64,000 nucleotides of DNA from Bacteroides mediterraneensis (GCF_900128455.1 NZ_LT635783.1:3338546-3402545), one strand, 5' to 3'. Shown: positions 53,355-63,475, numbered from the stretch's first letter. The notes: a model not told the origin generated them from the letters alone. Numbers and translations are program-made.

Positions 53355-53413
53355 TTTTTCCAATATCGGGAACAAGTTTTAAACACCCAAACCCCTTTGA
53401 TTGATTTCAGTCA

Positions 53414-53421
53414 CAAATGTA
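53414..53421 (-). promoter_or_regulatory. possible tRNA-Ser promoter box
   Basis: TACATTTG on the minus strand, 59 nt before the tRNA. The distance is long and there is no -33 partner, so this is tentative. Confidence 0.3.
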
Positions 53422-53490
53422 TTCTTTTTTTTCGTCTTACATAACATCCAAACTGCAAAAGTTTTCGTTTAGACTCGAAATTAATAAACT

Positions 53491-54285
53491 TTAAAAACTT
53501 TTCTCCGCATTTGTGAAGACTTTTAAAGCATTTTCCGAGGTTTGGGCCGCAATTTCCGACAAAGGTATGCCATAAATTTCGGAAAGACGTTCGGCCACCT
53601 TTACCAGATAGGCGCTCTCATTCCGTTTTCCCCGATAAGGCACCGGAGCCAGATAAGGCGAATCGGTTTCGAGCACGACCCGGTTTAAAGGCACATTTTT
53701 CAACACTTCCGGAAGGCTACTTTTCTTGAAAGTCACCACCCCATTAATGCCGAGCATGAACGAGTCATACTCCAACAAATGGGCAGCTTCTTCCGATGAG
53801 CCGGTGAAACTGTGGAAAATTCCCCGTAAGGTCGTCTGCTTGTAAGGCTCGAGAATTTCCAGCAGTTCCGGATATGCCTCACGGCAATGGATAATTAAAG
53901 GCAAATCGTACTCCAAGGCCCAGTTCACCTGTTCCTCAAAGGCTTCCATCTGCTCCTTGCGGAAGGTCTTGTCCCAATACAAGTCGATTCCCACTTCGCC
54001 GATACCATAAAAGCGGTGCGGATCAGATATCAGCCACTGTTTCACCGTCTGCAAACGCTCCTTCCAGTTTTCATCGACCGAAGTCGGGTGAAAGCCAATC
54101 ATCGGATAGCAACAGTCGTGTGCATCACACAGAGCCAGCATAGCCTCTACCGTGGTATCGTCAATGTTCGGCATGAACAGACGGGATACTCCAGCTTCTA
54201 TCGCCCGAATCACAGCCAGTTCACGGTCCGTCTCAAACTCTTCGGTGTACAAATGGGTATGGGTATCAATCAGCGCATTCATCAT
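53491..54285 (-). CDS. TatD-family metal-dependent hydrolase
   Basis: A 264-residue TIM-barrel DNase/hydrolase. All TatD metal ligands are visible: LIDTHTHLY near the N-terminus, GIGEVGIDLYWD (Glu), LIIHCREAYPE (His), IFHSFTGSSEEA (His) and LETDSPYLAPVPYRGKRN (Asp). Family members show 3'-5' exonuclease or D-aminoacyl-tRNA deacylase-like activity, and the native role here is unknown. The first Met may be either of two adjacent ones. It begins 1 base after the prenyl synthase stop. Confidence 0.95.
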   Translation of the reverse strand: MMNALIDTHTHLYTEEFETDRELAVIRAIEAGVSRLFMPNIDDTTVEAMLALCDAHDCCYPMIGFHPTSVDENWKERLQTVKQWLISDPHRFYGIGEVGIDLYWDKTFRKEQMEAFEEQVNWALEYDLPLIIHCREAYPELLEILEPYKQTTLRGIFHSFTGSSEEAAHLLEYDSFMLGINGVVTFKKSSLPEVLKNVPLNRVVLETDSPYLAPVPYRGKRNESAYLVKVAERLSEIYGIPLSEIAAQTSENALKVFTNAEKSF

Positions 54286-54286
54286 C

Positions 54287-55270
54287 TTACAATTTACGGT
54301 CCATCAAACGGCAGACAAAAGCTTTCAGTTCTTCCTTGCGGGCCGGTTCCACATCCACCTGCTCCAACAAAGCCAAACCTTCCTTATAATACACATCAAT
54401 ACGGGCATTGCAACTATCAGCCACCCCCACCTTATTATATATGGACGTCACAGCCTTAATCTTTTCTTCCGGCGCATAGTCTTCCACATGAAGCCAGCCC
54501 AGCAATGCTTCCTTGTCATCCTCCTGAGCCTGTGCCAACGCCGTAATCAGCATAAAGGTCTTTTTATTACAGAGGATGTCGCCTCCGATTTTCTTACCGA
54601 AAACAGCCGGATCGCCATACACGTCGAGGTAATCGTCCTGCAACTGGAAAGCCAGTCCCATCTTCACTCCGAAATCATAGAGAAGTTCCGCATCTTTTTC
54701 GGGCGCCCCTCCCAGGATGGCTCCGATTTTCAAGGCTGCTGCCAGCAGTACAGAAGTTTTCAGACGAATCATTTCAAGGTATTGCTCAACCGTCACATCC
54801 GTCAGCTGTTCAAATTCCATGTCCCACTGCTGTCCTTCACACACCTCCAGTGCGGTACGGCTGAACACCTCCATCACCTTTCCCACATATTCCGCCGGAC
54901 ATTGCTGCATCATGAACTGATAAGACAAAATCAACATGGCATCCCCCGAAAGGATGGCCGTGTTCTCGTTCCACCGTTTATGTACGGTCGGCTTGTTGCG
55001 CCGCATATCAGCCTTATCCATCAAATCATCGTGCAACAGCGTAAAGTTATGATAGGTTTCAATACCAGCGGCCTGCGGAAAAATATGCTCCACATCATCC
55101 TTGTACAGATTATAAGCCAACAGCATCAATACCGGGCGCAGACGTTTTCCGCCCAGTCCCAACACATACTCTATCGGTTCGTACAACCCCATCGGTTTCC
55201 GCTTGTAAGAAAGCTGGCCGATGTATTCATGGATTTGCTGCAACAGTTGTTCGCTTGTATATTGTTTCAT
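54287..55270 (-). CDS. polyprenyl (geranylgeranyl/farnesyl-type) diphosphate synthase
   Basis: All-alpha isoprenoid synthase of 327 residues. The first aspartate motif is LLHDDLMDKADMRRNKPT and the second FQLQDDYLDVYGDP. GGKRLRPVLMLLAYN is the IPP-binding region. The small residues before the first motif would set product length, which I cannot fix from sequence (farnesyl, geranylgeranyl or longer). It probably supplies quinone or carrier-lipid side chains. The frame opens at 55312, but the extra residues cover the tonB terminator region, so MKQYTSEQL is chosen. Confidence 0.93.
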   Translation of the reverse strand: MKQYTSEQLLQQIHEYIGQLSYKRKPMGLYEPIEYVLGLGGKRLRPVLMLLAYNLYKDDVEHIFPQAAGIETYHNFTLLHDDLMDKADMRRNKPTVHKRWNENTAILSGDAMLILSYQFMMQQCPAEYVGKVMEVFSRTALEVCEGQQWDMEFEQLTDVTVEQYLEMIRLKTSVLLAAALKIGAILGGAPEKDAELLYDFGVKMGLAFQLQDDYLDVYGDPAVFGKKIGGDILCNKKTFMLITALAQAQEDDKEALLGWLHVEDYAPEEKIKAVTSIYNKVGVADSCNARIDVYYKEGLALLEQVDVEPARKEELKAFVCRLMDRKL

Positions 55271-55301
55271 GGGAATAAGTTTTAATAAAAAGGGAAAAAA
55301 G

Positions 55302-55325
55302 AAAGGCTGCAAAAATGCAGCCTTT
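55302..55325 (-). terminator. tonB terminator
   Basis: Perfect 10-bp arms AAAGGCTGCA (55302-55311) and TGCAGCCTTT (55316-55325) around AAAA. On the minus strand it follows the tonB stop by 24 bases and leads into CTTTTTTCCC. Confidence 0.8.
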
Positions 55326-55349
55326 ACTTCAATTTATACTATCAATAGA

Positions 55350-56036
55350 TTACTGCAACTTAAAGGTTACAGGCACGGTGTACTTCACACGTACAGCTTT
55401 ACCACGCTGCTTACCTGGTTTCCATTTCGGCATCATCTTGATTACGCGGAGCGCTTCCTTATCCAAGTACGGGTCTACACTACGCATAACCACCGGGTCT
55501 ACGATAGAACCATCCTGGTTAACGACGAACTGGATGATTACACGTCCCTGTACACCGTTTTCCTGTGCGATAGTCGGATACTTGATGTTCTTGCTGATGA
55601 ACTTCAAACATTCAGCCATACCCCCCGGGAATTCCGGCATCTCTTCTACGACCTGGAAAATCTGCTGTTCTTCCGGTTCTTCTTCTTCTACTTCAACCGG
55701 CACATACTTGATTTCCACAGCCTGATTGTTTTCCTCACTTGACTGGATAGTAGATTCTTCTACATTTGCATCATTTTCTGCAATCTGCAATACTTCTTCT
55801 ACTTTCGGTGCTTCAGGAGGAGGTGGAGCCTGCTTCTGTTCTTCCTGTTCAGTAATAGGAATCATTTCTTCCTCAAAAGTTGGTTCGGTGATACCGGTAT
55901 CGGTAGTGACCTGCTTGTCACGTTCTGTCCATTCGAACGCCACAAACATCGCTGCCAAAATCAGTACGAAACCTACCAACAACCACGTAGACTTTTTGCC
56001 TTCGAGGTCCGCTTTCGGCGATTTCTTGACTTCCAT
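55350..56036 (-). CDS. tonB: TonB energy transducer
   Basis: A 228-residue TonB. A cytoplasmic tail (MEVKKSPKADLEGKKS) precedes one membrane helix (about residues 18-36, TWLLVGFVLILAAMFVAF). A Pro/Glu/Gln-rich periplasmic spacer (about 55-135, including QKQAPPPPEAPKVEEV) follows. The C-terminal TonB domain (about 140-228) has FPGGMAECLKFISKNIKYP, GVQGRVIIQFVVNQDG and MPKWKPGKQRGKAVRVKYTVPVTF. It transmits the ExbBD proton-motive force to outer-membrane receptors. It has its own promoter and terminator, so it is regulated apart from exbBD. Confidence 0.96.
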   Translation of the reverse strand: MEVKKSPKADLEGKKSTWLLVGFVLILAAMFVAFEWTERDKQVTTDTGITEPTFEEEMIPITEQEEQKQAPPPPEAPKVEEVLQIAENDANVEESTIQSSEENNQAVEIKYVPVEVEEEEPEEQQIFQVVEEMPEFPGGMAECLKFISKNIKYPTIAQENGVQGRVIIQFVVNQDGSIVDPVVMRSVDPYLDKEALRVIKMMPKWKPGKQRGKAVRVKYTVPVTFKLQ

Positions 56037-56072
56037 AAATGTGTTTATTAAAGGTTAATACTCTATACGCAG

Positions 56073-56080
56073 CAAAGGTA
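56073..56080 (-). promoter_or_regulatory. tonB -7 box TACCTTTG
   Basis: TACCTTTG on the minus strand, 36 nt before the tonB ATG. No -33 partner is visible. Confidence 0.55.
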
Positions 56081-56180
56081 ACACAAATCTTCAGAAATTC
56101 ACTCTCCCGAAGTAAAAATAATGTAAAACAATGATTTTTTTATTTCGAACCTGCATTAAACAGAAAATCCGATATAAATT

Positions 56181-56270
56181 TCTCTGTTTCACACTGTGGG
56201 ATACAAAAACCACAGTGTGGGATATATATTTCACACTGTGGGATACAAATCCCATAGTGTGAAACAGAGT
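56181..56270. repeat. four palindromic cores at exact 21-bp pitch
   Basis: Cores CACACTGTG (56190-56198), CACAGTGTG (56211-56219), CACACTGTG (56232-56240) and CATAGTGTG (56253-56261) are spaced exactly 21 bp. Units 1 and 3 are a perfect 21-bp direct repeat (56187-56207 and 56229-56249). The ends 56181-56200 and 56251-56270 are inverted copies matching at 18 of 20 positions, so the block also folds as one hairpin. It shares core and flank with 26907-26956. It lies in the 408-bp gap between divergent tonB and cmk; the rest of that gap shows only the two promoter boxes. Confidence 0.85.
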
Positions 56271-56402
56271 ATATAAGGAAGGAATCTACTCTATACAAAG
56301 AAAGGTTTTAACGTTTATGCACATGCCGTTTCTTACTTATTATTAAATAGGAGAATTGCCAAAAACTTTACTCAAAAGCATCCACATACAAAGGATTTAC
56401 AC

Positions 56403-56410
56403 TATCTTTG
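56403..56410 (+). promoter_or_regulatory. cmk -7 box TATCTTTG
   Basis: TATCTTTG 34 nt before the cmk ATG. No clear -33 box. Confidence 0.55.
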
Positions 56411-56444
56411 CCCCTATTCCAATCAATTTTATTGCAACCAACAC

Positions 56445-57143
56445 ATGAAAAAGATTATCATTGCCATCGATGGTTTCTCTTCCTGCGGGAAAAGTACCAT
56501 GGCTAAAGATTTAGCCAAAGAAATCGGTTACATCTATATAGACAGCGGAGCCATGTATCGGGCCGTCACACTTTATTGTCTGGAAAACGGATTGTTCAAT
56601 GCCGACGGCAGCATCCGCGAAGAAGACCTGCGCCAGCAGATGGACCGGATTCAGATTTCCTTCCAACTCAACCCGGAAACACAGCGCCCGATGACTTTCC
56701 TCAACGGGAAAAACGTAGAAGAACGCATCCGCACCATGGAAGTATCCTCCCATGTCAGCCCGGTGGCCGCCCTCGGTTTCGTACGCGAGGCACTCGTACG
56801 GCAGCAACAGGAAATGGGAAAGGAAAAAGGAATTGTCATGGACGGACGCGACATCGGTACGGCCGTATTTCCCAATGCCGAACTGAAAATATTCGTTACC
56901 GCCTCTGCCCAGATTCGTGCCCAGCGCCGCTATGAGGAACTCAAAGCCAAAGGTCAGGAAGCCTCCTTCGATGAAATCCTGCACAACGTGGAAGAACGCG
57001 ACCGCATTGACCAAAGCCGGAAGGTAAGTCCTCTGCGCAAGGCCGACGACGCCATCCTGCTGGACAACAGCGAAATGACGATTCCCGAACAGAAAGAATG
57101 GTTAAAGGAACAATTTGAAAAGGCCACTCATGCATCACATTGA
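56445..57143 (+). CDS. cmk: cytidylate kinase
   Basis: Phosphorylates CMP and dCMP. The 232 residues have P-loop [33 protein letters not shown], the NMP-binding insert typical of bacterial CMP kinases, [20 protein letters not shown], and [20 protein letters not shown] near the lid. Its last 14 bases overlap the start of ispH, so the two are translationally coupled, as is common in Bacteroidetes. Confidence 0.97.
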   Translation: MKKIIIAIDGFSSCGKSTMAKDLAKEIGYIYIDSGAMYRAVTLYCLENGLFNADGSIREEDLRQQMDRIQISFQLNPETQRPMTFLNGKNVEERIRTMEVSSHVSPVAALGFVREALVRQQQEMGKEKGIVMDGRDIGTAVFPNAELKIFVTASAQIRAQRRYEELKAKGQEASFDEILHNVEERDRIDQSRKVSPLRKADDAILLDNSEMTIPEQKEWLKEQFEKATHASH

Positions 57144-57993
57144 AATAGATAAAGAGTCCGGGTTCTGCTTCGGAGTGACCACGGCCATCTCCAAAGCGGA
57201 AGAAGAACTGGCAAAAGGGGAAACCCTGTATTGCCTGGGCGACATCGTGCACAACGGACAGGAGTGCGAGCGTCTGAAAAAACTGGGACTGATTACCATC
57301 AATCACGAAGAGTTTGCCCACCTGCGGAACGTCAAGGTACTGCTGCGTGCCCACGGCGAACCGCCTGAGACCTACGAACTGGCCCGCAAAAACCAGATTG
57401 AAATCATCGATGCTACCTGTCCGGTAGTACTGCGCCTGCAAAAAAGAATCAAGCAGGAGTATGACACGACTCCCAGCGGCCGGGAACGGCAGATTGTCAT
57501 CTACGGGAAGAACGGTCATGCCGAGGTACTGGGACTGGTAGGACAGACACAAGGAAAAGCCATCGTCATCGAAAAGCTGGAAGAAGTCACCAAGCTCGAC
57601 ATGACGAAAGACATCCGGCTGTATTCACAAACCACCAAGTCGCTCGATGAATTCCGCCAGATTGTATCTTACATCGAAGAGCATATCTCGCCGGAAGCCT
57701 CTTTCCAGTATTTCGACACCATCTGCCGGCAGGTGGCCAACCGCATGCCCCACATCCGGGAGTTCGCGGCCAGCCACGACCTGATTTTCTTTGTCTGCGG
57801 ACACAAGAGTTCCAATGGAAAGATCCTCTTCCAGGAATGCAAGAAAGTCAACCCCAACTCCTATCAGATTGACAAACCGGAAGAGATTGACAAGAGCATT
57901 TTGTCACATGCACATTCCATTGGAATCTGCGGAGCCACTTCTACGCCTAAATGGCTGATGGAAGCGTGTAAAAAAGTTATAATGAACGAATAA
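57130..57993 (+). CDS. ispH: 4-hydroxy-3-methylbut-2-enyl diphosphate reductase
   Basis: Last step of the non-mevalonate isoprenoid pathway, giving IPP and DMAPP. The 287 residues have the three iron-sulfur cysteines: SGFCFGVT (about residue 13), IDATCPVV and [11 protein letters not shown]. The active-site segments [10 protein letters not shown] and LRAHGEP, and the C-terminal [15 protein letters not shown], are also present. The start at [15 protein letters not shown] overlaps cmk by 14 bases. It supplies precursors for the prenyl synthase at 54287, though that is a separate transcript. Confidence 0.97.
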   Translation: MHHIEIDKESGFCFGVTTAISKAEEELAKGETLYCLGDIVHNGQECERLKKLGLITINHEEFAHLRNVKVLLRAHGEPPETYELARKNQIEIIDATCPVVLRLQKRIKQEYDTTPSGRERQIVIYGKNGHAEVLGLVGQTQGKAIVIEKLEEVTKLDMTKDIRLYSQTTKSLDEFRQIVSYIEEHISPEASFQYFDTICRQVANRMPHIREFAASHDLIFFVCGHKSSNGKILFQECKKVNPNSYQIDKPEEIDKSILSHAHSIGICGATSTPKWLMEACKKVIMNE

Positions 57994-58031
57994 TAAGAAA
58001 GAAATCCACCGCAAAATAGCTACATATTTTG

Positions 58032-58039
58032 TACTTTTG
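58032..58039 (+). promoter_or_regulatory. pfkA -7 box TACTTTTG
   Basis: TACTTTTG 32 nt before the pfkA ATG. Confidence 0.55.
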
Positions 58040-58071
58040 CCTTATAAAAATCAAACTAACAACTAACAATT

Positions 58072-59052
58072 ATGGGAACTATTAAATGTATCGGTATTCT
58101 AACCTCCGGAGGAGATGCACCAGGCATGAATGCCGCAATCAGAGCCGTCACCCGTTCTGCCATTTACAACGGGCTGAAAGTAAAAGGTATCTACAGAGGC
58201 TACAAAGGATTGATTACAGGTGAAATCAAGGAGTTTAAGACTGAAAATGTCAGTAATATCATACAATTAGGAGGTACAATCCTGAAAACCGCACGTTGTC
58301 AGGAGTTCCGCACCCCGGAAGGTCGTCAAATCGCTTACGAAACCATGCAGCGTGAAGGCATCGACGCCCTCATCATCATTGGTGGAGACGGCTCTTTGAC
58401 CGGTGCCCGCCTGTTGGCACAGGAATTCGACGTGCCTTGTATCGGACTTCCCGGTACCATCGACAATGACCTGTTTGGTACAGATACGACCATCGGTTAT
58501 GACACTGCCCTGAACACGATTCTGGATGCAGTGGACAAGATTCGTGATACCGCAACTTCCCACGAGCGCTTGTTCTTCGTGGAAGTGATGGGACGTGATG
58601 CCGGCTTCCTGGCATTGAACGGTGCCATCGCTGCCGGAGCAGAAGCAGCCATCATTCCGGAATTCAATACGGAAGTAGACCAGCTGGAAGAATTCATCAA
58701 CAACGGATTCCGCAAATCAAAAAGCAGTTCCATCGTACTGGTAGCCGAAAGTGAAATCACCGGAGGAGCCATGCACTATGCAGAACGTGTGAAAAACGAA
58801 TATCCGCAATATGATGTACGTGTCACCATTCTGGGACACTTGCAGCGCGGTGGACGTCCGACGGCTCACGACCGTATCATCGCCAGCCGTATGGGTGTAG
58901 CCAGCATCCAGGCTTTGATGGAAGGCCAGCGCAATGTCATGATCGGTATCGAAAACGACCAGATTGTGTACGTACCGTTTACCAAGGCCATCAAGAACGA
59001 CAAGCCGATTGACCGTGAACTGGTGAATGTATTGCATGAATTGTCTATCTGA
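58072..59052 (+). CDS. pfkA: ATP-dependent 6-phosphofructokinase
   Basis: Phosphorylates fructose 6-phosphate, the committing step of glycolysis. The 326 residues are of the short bacterial type: [35 protein letters not shown] (ATP site) and [22 protein letters not shown] (catalytic Asp). [13 protein letters not shown] and [15 protein letters not shown] follow. The Gly after GGDG (GGDGS) suggests ATP rather than pyrophosphate as donor. It is monocistronic, ending at the strong hairpin at 59071-59118. Confidence 0.97.
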   Translation: MGTIKCIGILTSGGDAPGMNAAIRAVTRSAIYNGLKVKGIYRGYKGLITGEIKEFKTENVSNIIQLGGTILKTARCQEFRTPEGRQIAYETMQREGIDALIIIGGDGSLTGARLLAQEFDVPCIGLPGTIDNDLFGTDTTIGYDTALNTILDAVDKIRDTATSHERLFFVEVMGRDAGFLALNGAIAAGAEAAIIPEFNTEVDQLEEFINNGFRKSKSSSIVLVAESEITGGAMHYAERVKNEYPQYDVRVTILGHLQRGGRPTAHDRIIASRMGVASIQALMEGQRNVMIGIENDQIVYVPFTKAIKNDKPIDRELVNVLHELSI

Positions 59053-59070
59053 TATTCCCTTTCATCACAT

Positions 59071-59118
59071 AAAAAGAAACCTCCTTCCCGGGCGCACCCG
59101 GAAAGGAGGTTTCTTTTT
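59071..59118. terminator. bidirectional terminator between pfkA and potD
   Basis: 22-bp arms (59071-59092 and 59097-59118) pair at 21 of 22 positions around CGCA. They carry AAAAAGAAACCTCC and its complement, giving a T-run on both strands between two convergent genes. Confidence 0.88.
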
Positions 59119-59137
59119 GGTTCTCTCAATTTGTTAC

Positions 59138-60481
59138 TCACTTACGGCGAAGCTTCCGGCGCGAACGCTTGTAATGGCTCCGCTTGTAGTGCAGCCAGCG
59201 GCGACGAATTTGCCACGCACTCAGTCCGACAAACACCAGCAGAATCAGGATGACCAGCCCACTGTTCAGATTGTCTCCTTTCACCCGCGACCAGATTTCC
59301 AGCACATCTACAGTCTTATCGCCAAAATCGCGTATCATGGCGCAACGGGCTATCACCGACTTGTCGGGATACTGGGTGTTCCGCAATTTCACGTGCCGGG
59401 CTTCCGGGCCGAAGAAGTAACTGGCATCCACTTCCTTGTCCAACGTGGAATCAATGCAGGCCTCCATAATTTCCGGAGCGGCAATGGAACTGACGTACCC
59501 GTTTTCTTCCATGTTCCGCAAAGCGATATCCGGACGGCACAGGAAGTTGATGAAATAACTGGCAGCCTTCGGATTCTGGGCATACTTGGGAATTACCCAT
59601 CCGTCGTACCACACGTTGCTTCCTTCTTCCGGAATGGTATATCCCAAATCCACTCCTACTGCCGAAGCTTCTTCAATAGCCCACTGGGCATCGCCGCTCC
59701 AAGTCATGTTCATCCATGCCTTTCCCTTGGTCATCATCTCCTTGCCAAAATCGGCTTCCCAACCTGCCACATTGGGCTTCAGCAGTTTCAAGTATTTTTC
59801 CACCGAGTCCATAGAAGCCGGTGAATAGTCGTTCATCAGGCTGGTCACACTGCGGGTGCTGTCTTTCAAGTCTTCCCGATGAGCATACAGCAGTGCCATG
59901 CCATACGCATCACGGTAAGAGTCCTTCATCAGAATTTTTCCTGCATACCGTTTGTCCCACAGACACCCCCAGGAACGTAAATCCTGAGCAGACACATATT
60001 TCTTATTGTACAACAGTCCGGCCGTACCCCACATGTAACAGACCGCATACCGGCTGGCCGGCTGGTCGCCCGGCACCGTCAGTTTGTCTATCTGCTGGCG
60101 GATGTAGGGGGCCACCCCCTTCATGTAATTGGGTGAGTGGGCAAAAACAGTGTCGATGGGCAGCAGCAGTCCTTTGTGCAGCATGCGCTCAATGATGTAT
60201 TCCGACGGACAGACCACATCAAAATCCTCATGCCCCTTTTCAATCTTGGTCAGCATGATTTCGTTGATATCGAAAGTCTGATAAACAATCCGGATATCCT
60301 CTCCCGTCTGTTCCTTATAGTATTGCTGGAAATCTTCCAATACCCCTTCGCCAATGTAATCGGCCCAGTTGTACACCTTCAGCACATTCTCGCGCGACTC
60401 TCCGACATTGTAACAGCTCGTCAGCAGGGAGCATACACAGAGCATCGCCCACCAGCTCCACCTTTTCATCTTCTGTTTCAT
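59138..60481 (-). CDS. potD: spermidine/putrescine-binding lipoprotein with C-terminal membrane helix
   Basis: A 447-residue substrate-binding protein. It has lipobox LTSC (Cys about residue 22) and then VLKVYNWADYIGEGVLEDFQ, the normal PotD start. Also present are DVVCPSEYIIERM, MTWSGDAQWAIEEA and EEGSNVWYDGWVIPKYA, with the Trp/Tyr/Asp residues of the polyamine pocket. The C-terminus is unusual. After the binding domain ends near residue 400 there is a membrane helix (about 403-421, SGLVILILLVFVGLSAW) and a very basic tail with two HYKRS copies. E. coli PotD has 348 residues and no such tail. Its start overlaps the potC stop by 4 bases. Confidence 0.92.
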   Translation of the reverse strand: MKQKMKRWSWWAMLCVCSLLTSCYNVGESRENVLKVYNWADYIGEGVLEDFQQYYKEQTGEDIRIVYQTFDINEIMLTKIEKGHEDFDVVCPSEYIIERMLHKGLLLPIDTVFAHSPNYMKGVAPYIRQQIDKLTVPGDQPASRYAVCYMWGTAGLLYNKKYVSAQDLRSWGCLWDKRYAGKILMKDSYRDAYGMALLYAHREDLKDSTRSVTSLMNDYSPASMDSVEKYLKLLKPNVAGWEADFGKEMMTKGKAWMNMTWSGDAQWAIEEASAVGVDLGYTIPEEGSNVWYDGWVIPKYAQNPKAASYFINFLCRPDIALRNMEENGYVSSIAAPEIMEACIDSTLDKEVDASYFFGPEARHVKLRNTQYPDKSVIARCAMIRDFGDKTVDVLEIWSRVKGDNLNSGLVILILLVFVGLSAWQIRRRWLHYKRSHYKRSRRKLRRK

Positions 60482-61269
60482 TTGTTCTTTGCTTTGTCAG
60501 CTCTACGGTTAATAATTATCAGCAGCACCAGAATCACCACAAAAATCACGGCAGACAGCGGACGAAGTTCCGGTGTCAGACCGCCCTTGCGGGCATCCGC
60601 ATAAATATAAGTAGAAAGTGTCTCCAGTCCCTGGTTGCCGATGGTAAACACCGTCACGGCAAAATCATCGATGGAGATGGTCAGTGCCAGCAGGAAACCG
60701 CTGATCATTCCGGGACGGATTTCCGGGATAATCACCTTCCACAGGGCCTGCATAGGAGTAGCCCCCAAATCAAGTGCCGCCTCATACAGATTCGGATTCA
60801 TCTGCTTCAGGCGCGGCAATACGCTCAACACCACATACGGCGTACAGAAAGTGATGTGGGCCAACACCACGGTCGTGAAACCTTGAGTAATACCCAATGA
60901 CACAAAAAGCAGGAACAAGGAAATACCGGTAATGATATCTCCGTTCAAAATGGGGATGGTATTGATAAACCCCATGGCTTTCCGGCTCCGGGCCTTCAGG
61001 TTGTAAATGCCGATGGCGGCCACACTACCCAGCAGGGTGGAAACCGTAGCGGCAATAAAGGCGATAGCAATCGTATTGACCAGTGCATTCATCAGGGAAT
61101 GATGGGCCCCCGTATTACACAACGAACGATACAGGTTGAACGAGAAACCCGTCCAGTTGCCCAGCACCTTGGCCTCGGTAAACGAATAAATCACAATAAT
61201 CAGAATCGGGGCATACAGCATCAGCAGTAACACCCACAGATAGGTCTGCATCAATATTTTCTTTACCAT
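60478..61269 (-). CDS. potC: spermidine/putrescine ABC permease PotC
   Basis: A 263-residue inner-membrane permease with six helices. The permease loop (EAA motif) is YEAALDLGATPMQALWKVIIPEIRPGMISG, and DDFAVTVFTIGNQGLETL follows. It forms the channel with PotB. It overlaps the potB end by 7 bases and the potD start by 4 bases. Family identity rests on the EAA loop, gene order and the PotD-like partner. Confidence 0.95.
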   Translation of the reverse strand: MVKKILMQTYLWVLLLMLYAPILIIVIYSFTEAKVLGNWTGFSFNLYRSLCNTGAHHSLMNALVNTIAIAFIAATVSTLLGSVAAIGIYNLKARSRKAMGFINTIPILNGDIITGISLFLLFVSLGITQGFTTVVLAHITFCTPYVVLSVLPRLKQMNPNLYEAALDLGATPMQALWKVIIPEIRPGMISGFLLALTISIDDFAVTVFTIGNQGLETLSTYIYADARKGGLTPELRPLSAVIFVVILVLLIIINRRADKAKNK

Positions 61270-62060
61270 ACCTGTCCTCCTTTCTCCGACTCGTTCTTAT
61301 CGTCGGCACTGAACAAGGAAGTAGCGGCAATCAGGAAGAGCATAATCAATGAAAGCGCGGCACCATAGTTCCACAAACTGTTGTTGATATTCTCCTGAAT
61401 AGTGGTACCAAACAGTTTGATGTTGTTCATGGTGAGCAGTTCCGCAATGGCAAAGGTCGAGATGGTAGGCATGAACACCATCATGATGCCGCTCACCACC
61501 CCCGGCATGGACAGAGGGAAGACCACTTTCCAGAACACCTGAAACGAGTTGGCCCCCAAATCTTGGGCCGCTTCCACGTAACTGGGATCCATCTTCTGGA
61601 GCGTATTGTAAATCGGATAAATCATAAACGGAATGAAATTGTAAATCATTCCGAAAATCAAGGCGCCTTCCCCCAACGGAAGACTGGCAAAATCGAACAA
61701 GGCCACTGTAGCCAGCGTACGTATCAGAATATTTATCCACATGGGAAGGATAAACAGCATAATCAGCGTACGGGAATAGCTGGAACGGCTCCGGCTCAGA
61801 ATCCAAGCTGCCGGATACCCCAACACGATACACCCGATGGTAGTGAGCAGAGCAATACCGATGGAATACACAAAGGTATTGACGGCTTCCGGATGCGCCA
61901 GAAACTTCCGGAAGTTATCCAAGGTAATGCGGCCCGTGTCATCCGTAAAGGCATAAATCACAATCAGGACTAGCGGAATAATCACGAAAATGATTGAAAA
62001 AATCAGGTAAGGCAAAGTCCAGCTTCTCCGCGACAGAAAAAACAAACGCAGCTTGTTCAT
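61263..62060 (-). CDS. potB: spermidine/putrescine ABC permease PotB
   Basis: A 265-residue permease with six helices. The N-terminus [20 protein letters not shown] leads into the first helix. The EAA loop is [31 protein letters not shown], and [12 protein letters not shown] is also present. Its start overlaps the potA stop by 4 bases (ATGA) and its end overlaps potC. The four-gene order A-B-C-D matches E. coli. Confidence 0.95.
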   Translation of the reverse strand: MNKLRLFFLSRRSWTLPYLIFSIIFVIIPLVLIVIYAFTDDTGRITLDNFRKFLAHPEAVNTFVYSIGIALLTTIGCIVLGYPAAWILSRSRSSYSRTLIMLFILPMWINILIRTLATVALFDFASLPLGEGALIFGMIYNFIPFMIYPIYNTLQKMDPSYVEAAQDLGANSFQVFWKVVFPLSMPGVVSGIMMVFMPTISTFAIAELLTMNNIKLFGTTIQENINNSLWNYGAALSLIMLFLIAATSLFSADDKNESEKGGQVW

Positions 62061-63454
62061 CGTTCCTCCCGTTTTACGCGTACCCGGATGTCTTCAGGAG
62101 CAATGGATATCCCCACATGGTCTCCGTCATCCCATACGTCGTTGGTATCGACAAACACATTCTCATCCCAGTCCGACCAGACGGTCAGGTGATAATGGTT
62201 CCCTTTATAAAGAATGAATTTCACTTCTCCCGTCAGCGTACCATCTTCGGCATCGTCCTGCAAGTCAATCTTGTCGAAATCCACTTCCACCTGTACTTCT
62301 CCCAGAGGCACTTGCTGCAAATCGACCGGAGCACATTCAAATGTACAGCCCAGAAACTCCACATGCGTTTCATCCAGCAGTCTTCCGTCGAACGTGTTGC
62401 ACAAGCGCTCCTTTTTCATGATATGGATGTCGTGAGGCTTCACCAGCAGGCCAACCTCCGCTCCTGCTTCAAACGCATGATAATCCTGCACCACGAACTC
62501 ATAGTCCTGACACAGCACCACCATTTCATAATGTACGCCTTTGAAGATACACGACTGTACCACGCCGCGAAGCTGTGCCATGTCCGACACAGGAAAGATA
62601 TACAGGTCTTCCGGACGGATCACCACATCCACCGGTGTCTGTTCACCGAAACCTTCGTCCACACACTCGAAATCCCGGTCGCAGAAATGCACCAGTCTGT
62701 CTTTCACCATCACCCCGTTCAGGATATTGCTTTCGCCAATGAAATCGGCCACGAACGAATTGATGGGTTCATTATAAATATCAGTAGGAGTACCAATCTG
62801 CTGAATACGCCCCTCGCTCATCACCACGATGGTATCGCTAAGGGTCAAGGCTTCTTCCTGGTCGTGAGTGACATACACAAAAGTGATGCCCAATGACTTG
62901 TGCATCTCCTTCAGCTCCATCTGCATGTCCTTGCGCATCTTCAGGTCGAGAGCTGCCAGCGGCTCGTCGAGCAACAATACTTCCGGCTCATTCACGATGG
63001 CCCGCGCAATGGCCACACGCTGTTGCTGTCCACCGGAAAGGGAATTCACGTCACGATACTCATAGTCGGTCATACCTACCATTTTCAAGGCAGCCTTGAC
63101 CTTTTTCAGCACTACGTCTTTCGGAAGTTTCTTCAGTTTCAGTCCGAAAGCAATGTTGTCATACACATTCAGATGGGGAAACAATGCGTACTTCTGGAAC
63201 ACCGTGTTCACCGGACGCTTGTGGGGCGGAGTCTGGGTAATCTCTTTACCTGCAATGCAAATCACTCCTTCGGAAGCCGTCTGGAAACCGGCAATCAGGC
63301 GCAGCAAGGTAGTCTTACCGCAGCCTGAAGGTCCCAGTATGGTTACAAACTCTCCTTTTTTTATGGACAGATTGATATTATCCAAGGCCGTTTTTTCACC
63401 AAAAAACTTCGATACGCCCTTTACCTCTATAATCGGTTTGGTTTCACTTTGCAT
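62057..63454 (-). CDS. potA: spermidine/putrescine ABC ATPase PotA
   Basis: A 465-residue ATPase leading the polyamine uptake operon. Walker [15 protein letters not shown]-loop [14 protein letters not shown], signature [15 protein letters not shown], Walker [13 protein letters not shown] and switch [12 protein letters not shown] lie in residues about 1-235. A TOBE-type C-terminal region follows. It is about 90 residues longer than E. coli PotA (378), with an acidic insertion ([20 protein letters not shown]). Polyamine specificity comes from its partners rather than from this protein. Confidence 0.95.
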   Translation of the reverse strand: MQSETKPIIEVKGVSKFFGEKTALDNINLSIKKGEFVTILGPSGCGKTTLLRLIAGFQTASEGVICIAGKEITQTPPHKRPVNTVFQKYALFPHLNVYDNIAFGLKLKKLPKDVVLKKVKAALKMVGMTDYEYRDVNSLSGGQQQRVAIARAIVNEPEVLLLDEPLAALDLKMRKDMQMELKEMHKSLGITFVYVTHDQEEALTLSDTIVVMSEGRIQQIGTPTDIYNEPINSFVADFIGESNILNGVMVKDRLVHFCDRDFECVDEGFGEQTPVDVVIRPEDLYIFPVSDMAQLRGVVQSCIFKGVHYEMVVLCQDYEFVVQDYHAFEAGAEVGLLVKPHDIHIMKKERLCNTFDGRLLDETHVEFLGCTFECAPVDLQQVPLGEVQVEVDFDKIDLQDDAEDGTLTGEVKFILYKGNHYHLTVWSDWDENVFVDTNDVWDDGDHVGISIAPEDIRVRVKREER

Positions 63455-63475
63455 GATTTCTTAAAAATTAGTCCG

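Noticed and set aside
54152..55285. 377-residue plus-strand frame opposite the prenyl synthase
   Set aside because: The minus-strand frame has both aspartate-rich prenyl synthase motifs. The plus frame is rich in His, Phe and Gln without any motif.
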